The notes below the pieces were generated by a model, which saw only the letters and a program-made list of their open reading frames with translations, searched no databases and had not been told where the DNA came from. From an uncultured Flavobacteriales bacterium (GTDB taxonomy: Bacteria; Bacteroidota; Bacteroidia; Flavobacteriales_D; Crocinitomicaceae), in assembly GCA_913031405.1 (NCBI GenBank), contig CAJWCX010000012.1, positions 1-12,285 of the forward strand: a stretch of 12,285 bases of DNA, written 5' to 3'. Position numbers and translations under genes: made by a program. Below are positions 1 to 7,200 of this stretch, one piece after another; positions within the stretch are counted from its first letter, which is position 1, and each line of letters starts with the position of its first letter.

Positions 1-656
1 AAAATCATGATAATGGATGCAAAAAACTGACCCAAACCCGTTTGAGGGGAAATATCTCCATAACCAACTGTTGTAAGCGTAACAATAGCCCAATAGATAC
101 TTCTTGGAATACTTGTAAAACCATCCTTTGGATCTTCAATAAGATAAATAATGGTTCCCATAATCGTAGCTATCGCCAATACAGCCAACAAAAAAACAAC
201 AATACGCTGACGACTTGCTTTAAGTGCTCTTTTTAAAGAATTGGCCTCTTTTACATACCGAATCAGCTTTAATATTCTAAAGACTCTAAGAAGGCGGATG
301 GTTCGGATTGTCTGAATAGATGCAATGCTCTCAGAAAAAAAGAAAAGACCAAAATAAGAAGGTAAAAAAGAGACCAAATCAACCACCCCGTAAAAACTGA
401 AAATATATTTCAATGGCCTTTGAACACTAATAATTCTAAGTAGGTATTCAATCGTAAAAAAGCATGTAATCGTCCATTCAAAAGGCACCAATATGTGATG
501 GTATTTATCATGGTAATAGGCGACACTTTCCAGCATGACCGCTGCAACGCTTAAAATAATTAAAACCAATAAAACCAAATCGAAAAGCTTTCCCCAAAAA
601 GTATCGGCCTCGAATATGATTTCGTGAATTTTACGTCTTACATTTTTGATTGTCAT
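1..656 (-). CDS. Voltage-gated potassium channel (Kv/ion-transport family), C-terminus cut off by window edge
   Basis: Translating the minus strand from the ATG at 654-656 gives 218 residues, open to the left edge. The protein looks like a six-helix tetrameric cation channel of the inner membrane that passes K+ and is gated by membrane voltage. Hydrophobic segments lie at about 25-42 (S1), 58-77 (S2, with E70), 89-107 (S3, with D93) and 151-173 (S5). S4 at about 114-133 carries a positive residue at every third position: R118, R121, R124, R127, K130 and R133, a textbook voltage sensor. The pore loop follows, with the K+ selectivity filter TTVGYGD at 195-201, and S6 begins near 207 before the window ends. 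What follows S6 cannot be seen. The first in-frame ATG is used; its leader shows no clear Shine-Dalgarno sequence. It is co-oriented with the flavoprotein gene 166 bp upstream, so it may or may not share a transcript. Family assignment is firm; gating behaviour is inferred. Confidence 0.93.
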   Translation of the reverse strand, partial: MTIKNVRRKIHEIIFEADTFWGKLFDLVLLVLIILSVAAVMLESVAYYHDKYHHILVPFEWTITCFFTIEYLLRIISVQRPLKYIFSFYGVVDLVSFLPSYFGLFFFSESIASIQTIRTIRLLRVFRILKLIRYVKEANSLKRALKASRQRIVVFLLAVLAIATIMGTIIYLIEDPKDGFTSIPRSIYWAIVTLTTVGYGDISPQTGLGQFFASIIMI

Positions 657-669
657 ACGTGAAAGTAAA

Positions 670-698
670 AACAATTCTTTGTTTTTCAAGCAATTGTT
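670..698 (-). other. Imperfect hairpin in the leader of the channel gene
   Basis: An inverted repeat with arms 670-679 (AACAATTCTT) and 688-698 (AAGCAATTGTT) could pair over 10 bp with one bulged base around an 8-nt loop. It ends 13 nt before the channel start codon. The stem is A/T-rich, so it may be a chance structure; a leader hairpin or a protein-binding dyad are the alternatives. The rest of the 657-822 gap shows no clear TAnnTTTG box and no convincing terminator for the upstream gene. Confidence 0.25.
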
Positions 699-822
699 TC
701 TGCTTTCTACAGATCGAAACAAGCTATTCCGCCAATTTACAGCTCATATAAATTGCTATTGAAATAAACTTGCTTTTCCATTTTAAAGACTAAAATAGAG
801 TGAGTTCGATTTCAGAATATAA

Positions 823-2070
823 TTAATAGCAGTCTTTCAGCAGTTGTCCATTATCTTGAAAATAACTCAGAGACTTATTCAACTCCTTTTTTGTGATTTT
901 ATCTAATATTTCCATTACGGAATTTTGCATATCCATTGAGCCACAAATCATAAAAACACTACCGGAATCAAATGCTAAGGAGACATCTTTCTGCTTTTGT
1001 GCGAGTATATCCTGAACATATTGTTTATTTCCAGTTCTTGATAAAGCCAATTCATATGACTCCATGAATCCATTGTCTATTGCTTTTTGAGCAAAAGGTT
1101 GATATAAATCAAATGATGATTCGCTTCTACCACCCCAAATCAACCTTAATTTTGTGGTTTTATTTTCTTCCATCATTCCAAGAAACGGGGCAACCCCAGT
1201 ACCATTCCCGATCATCCAAACGGATGGTGCGTCGTGAACAAAATGAAATGTTTTATTCTCTTCAATTGAGGCTTTAACGACATCTCCCTCTTTCAAACCA
1301 CACATGTATGAAGAGCACAAACCTCTTTCATGTTTCTTGACACTTAGAAGAATATCACCGTCAATCCTCGCTATGGAATATAATCTGGGGTTATCCTCGG
1401 TCTCGGTGAGGACACTGAGGAGATCTCCGGACTGAAATTTTAACTCACTTTTTGGTCTTAATTTAATCAGGTGTGTATTATCAGAACTAATTTCTTGATT
1501 TGATTCGATTTTAAATTCTTCAATATTACCTGACTTTTTAGTGGAATTTTTTACTTCAATTTCCACATCGGTATCGTTCGTCCGATTCCAAAGGGAAAGC
1601 CAACCACGGAAATCAGATTGAGACTGATTATTCACCTTAACTAGTGGCAATAGACGTTCAAAGTCAGGGCTAGACTCTAGCCACGAGTCTATATCGACAC
1701 CAAATTGACAAAAATCTTGAAACGAAGTAGATCCAAATGCCACTACCGAAAACTTCAGAGGGTTTATTGGTTGCGTATCGTAAAAAAGATCTTCAAAATC
1801 AGTAGCATTAGCAGGAGGCCCACCTGCGCCATAGGTTGAAGTGAAAATAATTAGGTGAGTGGCCTTATTATATGTAGTATAATTATCCAACTCGTCCAAA
1901 AATACTTTTTTCCCCTCCTTGATTAGGCTTTTGAAAAAGCTTTTAGCCATGATTTCAGCACCACCGGTTTGCGAACCATAAAGAAATATATACTCAGCCT
2001 CATCTTTAGACCATGTTTTTATAGAATTTCTGGTTGATTCTTTTTTCTTTCCAAATAGTCTTCCAAGCAT
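823..2070 (-). CDS. Compact diflavin reductase (flavodoxin-FAD/NADPH reductase), CysJ/P450-reductase-like
   Basis: This 415-residue soluble flavoprotein should carry electrons from NADPH through FAD and FMN to an acceptor protein. The flavodoxin domain is at about 25-165: FMN phosphate loop YGSQTGGAE (31-39), STYGAGGPP (78-86) and FGSTSFQDFC (112-121). The ferredoxin-reductase half is at about 183-415: FAD motif RLYSIA (229-234), second FAD motif GLCSS (250-254), nucleotide loop GNGTGVAPF (288-296), WGGR (312-315), SRTGNKQYVQD (344-354), CGSMDM (376-381) and a C-terminal aromatic residue in KDCY. CysJ is about 600 residues; here the sequence runs from SGDLLSV (214-220) almost directly to PRLYSIA, so the helical connecting domain is missing. 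The start is the first ATG after an in-frame stop at 2092-2094. No sulfite reductase hemoprotein, P450 or other acceptor is adjacent, so the partner is unknown and no gene symbol is given. The family is clear, the physiological role is not. Confidence 0.9.
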   Translation of the reverse strand: MLGRLFGKKKESTRNSIKTWSKDEAEYIFLYGSQTGGAEIMAKSFFKSLIKEGKKVFLDELDNYTTYNKATHLIIFTSTYGAGGPPANATDFEDLFYDTQPINPLKFSVVAFGSTSFQDFCQFGVDIDSWLESSPDFERLLPLVKVNNQSQSDFRGWLSLWNRTNDTDVEIEVKNSTKKSGNIEEFKIESNQEISSDNTHLIKLRPKSELKFQSGDLLSVLTETEDNPRLYSIARIDGDILLSVKKHERGLCSSYMCGLKEGDVVKASIEENKTFHFVHDAPSVWMIGNGTGVAPFLGMMEENKTTKLRLIWGGRSESSFDLYQPFAQKAIDNGFMESYELALSRTGNKQYVQDILAQKQKDVSLAFDSGSVFMICGSMDMQNSVMEILDKITKKELNKSLSYFQDNGQLLKDCY

Positions 2071-2117
2071 AATATTTAATGTATTTATAACTTAAAAATG
2101 AATCATTTATTCACTTG

Positions 2118-2125
2118 CAAAAATA
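2118..2125 (-). promoter_or_regulatory. Candidate Bacteroidota -7 promoter box for the diflavin reductase gene
   Basis: The minus strand reads TATTTTTG, an exact match to the Bacteroidota consensus TAnnTTTG, about 48 nt upstream of the ATG at 2070. No good TTTG -33 element is seen at the usual 19-21 nt spacing, so the site could rely on an activator or be fortuitous. The rest of the divergent 2071-2339 gap holds only one-mismatch versions on the plus strand (2176-2183 and 2266-2273), either of which could serve the acyl-CoA oxidase gene. Confidence 0.4.
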
Positions 2126-2126
2126 G

Positions 2127-2150
2127 CGAAAAATCAATGTTCGTTTTTCG
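2127..2150. promoter_or_regulatory. Operator-like dyad CGAAAAA-N10-TTTTTCG in the divergent intergenic region
   Basis: There are perfect 7-bp inverted arms at 2127-2133 and 2144-2150 with a 10-bp spacer. The dyad lies one base upstream of the candidate -7 box at 2118-2125, where a regulator could affect the flavoprotein gene and perhaps the divergent acyl-CoA oxidase gene. A/T-rich arms of this length can arise by chance, and no regulator gene is in the window. Confidence 0.25.
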
Positions 2151-2339
2151 TTTTATGAAACAATTTATATGGCTATATGTTTCGGACATCTTGAATAAAA
2201 AGTAATCTAATGCCACCCTTAAACAGTTCTATATTACAAATCATTTACGTGAGTTGATTTTTAAAGAAATTTGAATCTCTCAAAAATCATCTATCCAACA
2301 GCATTTCATTACATTTATGGAAAATGAAATACCATACAG

Positions 2340-4226
2340 ATGCAAAAGGAAAATATTGTTAAACTTCAAGAACTGTTAGAACATGACAATCAGGATACAC
2401 GACAACAGCTAAGAGAACTGTTCAAAGATCACCTTTTTACACCTCGATATAATGTATCTCTAGATGAAGAAAGAGATCTTGCACTTAGGCGTCTGCAAAA
2501 AATTTGTGACCATCAGCTGATTTCGGTTTTGGACTTTAAAACCAATCCCTATAGGATTTTTTCTGTTCATGAGGCTGTAGGTATGATGGATGGCTCAACA
2601 GCCACTAAAATGACCGTACAATTCAATTTGTTTGGAGGTACGATTCTTAAATTGGGAACACAAAAACACCACGATCTATTATTGAAAGACATCGACAATC
2701 TAACGGCTATAGGTTGTTTTGGATTGACCGAGCTCGGCTGTGGGAACAATGCAGTTGAAATGCAAACTACAGCAAGCTACGATTCAAAAACAGAAGAATT
2801 CATTGTAAATACTCCAGATGTTCTTGCGCGGAAATACTGGATTACTAATGGTGCTGTACATGCCCATTATGTCGTTGTTTTTGCGCGTCTATTAAATAAC
2901 GGTGTAGATGAAGGAATCCATGGATTCCTAGTCCCCATTCGCGATACAAATGGTAAAGTACTCCCTGGAGTCAGCGTTTGGGACATGGGCTATAAAATAG
3001 GTGTAAATGGTATAGACAATGCAAGTATTGGTTTTGAACATGTTCGAATACCAAGAGCCTATATGCTGGATGCCACATCTAGTCTTTCAAAAGAAGGTTT
3101 TTTTAAGAGTCCCATCAAAAGCAAACGTGGTCGTTTTTTGACCTTAGCCGATCAATTGCTGAGTGGTAGACTGTGTATAGCGTCAATGACTTTGGGAAGT
3201 ACAAAGATATGTTTGGATACGGCTATTCGCTATTCAAACTCCAGACTGGCAGTAGGTCCAAATGGTAAAAGTGACACCCCTATAATGAACTACCAGCTCC
3301 AACAACGAGCATTGATTCCTTTGCTGGCCAAAACTTATGCCTACAATATTGCGCTTAACCATACGAAAGATAAATACGCAGCCTTAAACCAGGACCAAAC
3401 AGACTCTATGCAAGTTTTATTACTCTGCTGTGTTATGAAAACACAAATTTCATGGCATGCAGAAAACACAGCCACAACGAGCAGAGAACGTTGTGGTGGT
3501 CAAGGATTCTTAGCTGCAAATAGACTCGGCGAAGGGATCGTTGGGGGTCATGCAGGAATTACGGCAGAGGGGGACAATCGCGTTTTAATGCAAAAAATCG
3601 CCAAAGAATTATTAGGCTTGGCCAACAAAAAACAAATTGCGAAACAATCCATCATCAATCAACTTCCCTCGAGTATTAGACGGTCTATTGATGGAACTTT
3701 AACAGGAAGCTTATCTGATCATCTTTTTTTATTTCGCTTATTGGAGGCTCGAGAGGCGCATCGACTGACTGAATTGGCGGTTAGACTGAATCAAAACAAA
3801 AAGAAAGGAAAATCCCTTTATGATGCCTGGATGTTTAAAGAATCTGATGCCATTCAGGGCCTTGCACAAGCCTATGCTGATAGAATGGTTTTTCAATCCT
3901 GCATTGAAAAACTTCAGTCATGTGAGAAAGAATTGCATCCCGTCTTATCTGATCTCATCACATTGACAGCCTTGGATTGGATTGAGAAGGACTTGGGGTG
4001 GTTCTTGTCAAAAAAAGTAATCTCAGCAAAAATGGGAAGAAAAGTATCTGAAAATGCGAGAGCCTTTTGTGAAAAATTAGCACCGCATGCCATTGGGTTG
4101 ATAGACGCATTTGGAATTCCTGAACACATGCGCCATGCTCCTATTGCTGGAGACTGGATCTCCTACAATAAAACCGACAATTTTGGAGAGCTCCTCCCCG
4201 AAATGCAAAATAAATCAAAAAGCTAA
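2340..4226 (+). CDS. Acyl-CoA oxidase / acyl-CoA dehydrogenase family flavoenzyme (ACOX-like)
   Basis: This 628-residue enzyme resembles peroxisomal-type acyl-CoA oxidases (about 660 residues) more than the roughly 380-residue short acyl-CoA dehydrogenases. It is predicted to introduce the trans-2 double bond into fatty acyl-CoA with FAD, the first step of beta-oxidation. Visible motifs are FGLTELGCGNNA (127-138) and KYWITNGAVHAH (165-176) in the FAD/substrate region, VPIRD (198-202), then the C-terminal half with RCGGQGF (384-390) and TAEGDN (408-413). E410 aligns with the catalytic glutamate of the oxidase TYEG(D/E)N motif. The extra C-terminal helical region (about 450-620) matches the ACOX C-terminal domain in position. 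The ATG at 2340 is the first plausible start; upstream ATGs at 2317 and 2324 are out of frame. The gene stands alone on the plus strand with no beta-oxidation partner nearby. Whether O2 or an electron-transfer flavoprotein is the electron acceptor cannot be decided from sequence. Confidence 0.92.
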   Translation: MQKENIVKLQELLEHDNQDTRQQLRELFKDHLFTPRYNVSLDEERDLALRRLQKICDHQLISVLDFKTNPYRIFSVHEAVGMMDGSTATKMTVQFNLFGGTILKLGTQKHHDLLLKDIDNLTAIGCFGLTELGCGNNAVEMQTTASYDSKTEEFIVNTPDVLARKYWITNGAVHAHYVVVFARLLNNGVDEGIHGFLVPIRDTNGKVLPGVSVWDMGYKIGVNGIDNASIGFEHVRIPRAYMLDATSSLSKEGFFKSPIKSKRGRFLTLADQLLSGRLCIASMTLGSTKICLDTAIRYSNSRLAVGPNGKSDTPIMNYQLQQRALIPLLAKTYAYNIALNHTKDKYAALNQDQTDSMQVLLLCCVMKTQISWHAENTATTSRERCGGQGFLAANRLGEGIVGGHAGITAEGDNRVLMQKIAKELLGLANKKQIAKQSIINQLPSSIRRSIDGTLTGSLSDHLFLFRLLEAREAHRLTELAVRLNQNKKKGKSLYDAWMFKESDAIQGLAQAYADRMVFQSCIEKLQSCEKELHPVLSDLITLTALDWIEKDLGWFLSKKVISAKMGRKVSENARAFCEKLAPHAIGLIDAFGIPEHMRHAPIAGDWISYNKTDNFGELLPEMQNKSKS

Positions 4227-4232
4227 AAGTTA

Positions 4233-7200
4233 CTAGTTACCCCTCATTTTAGTGAAACGATAGGTTTGACCTTGAGAAGATTCGTTAATTGTCACAAAAT
4301 AATTACCTGTATGTAAATGTTCAATATTAAGAATAATTGTTTCTTCATAAGAAATAGACTCATAAACGATTCTACCGACTTGGTCTCTAATTGAAATTTG
4401 CCATTGAGCATGATCTTTATTGTTTTCAATAAACAGTTGGTTTTGAGCTGGATTTGGATAGATCTCAACTTGTGCTTCTTGGAGGTTAAGTATTGAGCTC
4501 ATTCCAAAGAAAACAGTATCCGAAATAGAAGAACAACCGTTGTCCGAAGTGATCTCAACTGAATAACTTCCAGTTGTTTCTGGAACATAATATTGGTCAA
4601 TGGCATCAGGTAGAGGATTTCCTTCCAAATACCACTGATAAGCAAAACCCGAACTAGCCATCAAGGTGTCCTCCCCTTGAACAGTAATTATTGGATTCGG
4701 TACACTTAAAACATCTATTTCTGTTTCACTTGAGACACAGGATTTGGAAATACTATATATAAAATGAGAACTTGTTTCACTTGCAACTATAAAGCTAGCA
4801 CCATGAATATGTGACATATGAACGGGCTCATTGTATTGAGAAGTCAATTGACCCGAAATCTGATGCTCTAAATTGCTACCACAGCCGAAAACGCTATAAT
4901 CAGATCGACCAAATATACTAGTGTATTTTCCAGCCGATACTTGACTTACTCCTGTTATCTCAATTCTATTAGGAATCAAGGGATTTATTGAACCATTACC
5001 CAACTGACCAAAGCTGTTATCGCCACATGAAAACGCCTCTCCATTTCCTCTTAAAAACAAAGAATGATTAGATCCTCCATCTGCCGATACGATGGATGAA
5101 AGCTCAATGACTTCAGGAGACAAACGAGTATTCAGGTCTCCCGTTCCCAGCTGGCCTGAACTGTTGTTCCCCCAAACATATACCATCCCTGAAGAATCAA
5201 TTGCAACACTATGACGATCTCCTGCTGCAACATATGCGATATTAGAAAGTTCAGAAATCAAAACGGGTTCAACTTCATCGGAGGTGGAACCAATTCCTAA
5301 TTGCCCGAATTCATTCTCTCCAACAGACCATACGGTTCCGTCGTTTTTAAGAATCACGAAATGATTGAGTCCCGCTGCAATTGAATCAACACCTATTAAC
5401 GTTGGATGAGCAATTGGGTAATTAACTACTGCGACGCTTCCAATACCTAATTCTCCCTCTGAATTCCCCCCCCAAACAAAAACCTCCCCATCAGAAGTAA
5501 CAGCCATAACACTTGAGCCCGAGGCTGCACAAGACCTAATGTTTTCAAGAGCAGGTGTTTGCAGGGGAATATTGCTACTCGTAAAAGTGCCATTCCCTAA
5601 TTGCCCTGTATTGTTTTCACCCCATGTAAATACCTGATTCAACTCATTGACTCCCGTCATAAATCCCGAACCTGCGTAAATGGCATTAAAAACATCTAAG
5701 TGATTGGCCATTTGCGGTTCAGGTGAATCGAAATTATTTCCACTGCCGTGAATACCTGAAGCATTTTGTCCTATAGACCAGACCTCTCCCTGACCTCCAT
5801 GTGTTCCTGTGAACGAATAATTTCCTGATAAAGAAGCATATAGCAGGGTGTCATTCGCTCCAGTAATTTCCAATCCATCTAGATACCATTGATTTCCATA
5901 TGAATAGTTGCTAACGAGTAAAACCGAATCTCCATTACATATAGAAAAAGGACCTTCCGAAGTGATTGAAGGGGTCTCTTGAACATGTATAAGAATATAA
6001 TCACCATAAGTCTGATAACAACCTGTACTGGTATTGTAAGCAGAAAAACCTAACTGATCAAGATCATTCACCGAAATGTCTTCAAGAACACCAAGTGTAT
6101 CAAAATTGCTTTGAGGCTCACCATTAATCAAAAACTGGTATTCATCACCTCCATCTGCCGAAATACTTATTAGATCTCCTGTACAAACCATATTTGATGG
6201 GGAAATGGAAAGAATCAAGTCCATCTCATTTACAGAAAACAAATAAGATGTGGTGTCAGAAGGGCAATCTGCATTCAACGTTAAAACCTGAATTAAATCT
6301 TGATTACCAATCGGGTAAGCCTCATAAACATCAAGTGCACCGCTCTGCATGAGTTGGCCATTTAAAAGAAAATCAAAAGACTCACCTCCAGAAGCAGAAA
6401 ATACAACGGTGTCTTGAGCACAAATAACATTGTCATTATCAGAGCTAGAACTATTTAAAAAAGGGTAATCGTAAACCGAAAATTGAATCTGATTCGTCAA
6501 GATACTCAGACAGCCATTTGACTCTCCAATAACGCTTACCTCGTCTAGATGATTTAAAGTCTCATTGAATGAGGTATTCAAATCAAATCCTCCGAAGGGA
6601 GCCCCATTAACATAAAACTGATACATATCTGCACCAAAAGCTTCTAGATTTGTTGATTCATCAATGCAGAGAGTCGTGTCGTCATAATTAAAAAGACTTA
6701 CTAAAGGTGATTGAAAAACATTATAAGAAATGATGTTCGATGTATCTGTACAGCCCTGTGAGGATGTTCCCAAAACAAATATAGGCTGTGCATTTTCAAG
6801 ACTATCAATATTGACTGTTGAGCCTGTTATTCCTAATGATTCCCCATCCAAGAAATATTCAAAAACAGGAGCTCCAACAGCTTCGAATTCTACATTATCC
6901 CCTGAACAAATAGAAGAAGAAGTAACGGAGCTGGTTAAAATGATATTCGGAGATTCAAAAACAGTAAATGGACCAGTACTGATCGAATCTTTGCAACCTT
7001 GACTTGTTATCACTAAAACACTGATTTCATTTCCTTCTTCCAATCCTGAAGTCATCCACTCATTGCTAAACGAAGGCACTCCCTGAGGAGTGGCTTCTAT
7101 ATAGAAAAGATAAGTGCTCCCTCCCGATGCCGTAAATACGACGTTTTGACCCGAACAGATTGAATTGTCGACATCTGAAGAAGACAATCCTGCAACAGGT

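Noticed and set aside
42..236. A 64-codon open frame on the plus strand opposite the channel gene.
   Set aside because: The minus-strand frame has the voltage sensor and the TTVGYGD filter. The plus-strand product is Asn/Cys-rich and resembles no protein family.
2155..2205. A 16-codon ATG frame in the divergent intergenic region as a leader peptide.
   Set aside because: No ribosome binding site, no attenuator structure and no codon pattern suggesting regulation.
2266..2273. GAAATTTG as the -7 box of the acyl-CoA oxidase gene.
   Set aside because: It has a mismatch at the important first T, and another one-mismatch site (2176-2183) is equally good, so neither can be called.
6730..7002. A 90-codon open frame on the plus strand opposite the Ig-like array.
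   Set aside because: It mirrors the repeat coding sequence and shows no protein family features.
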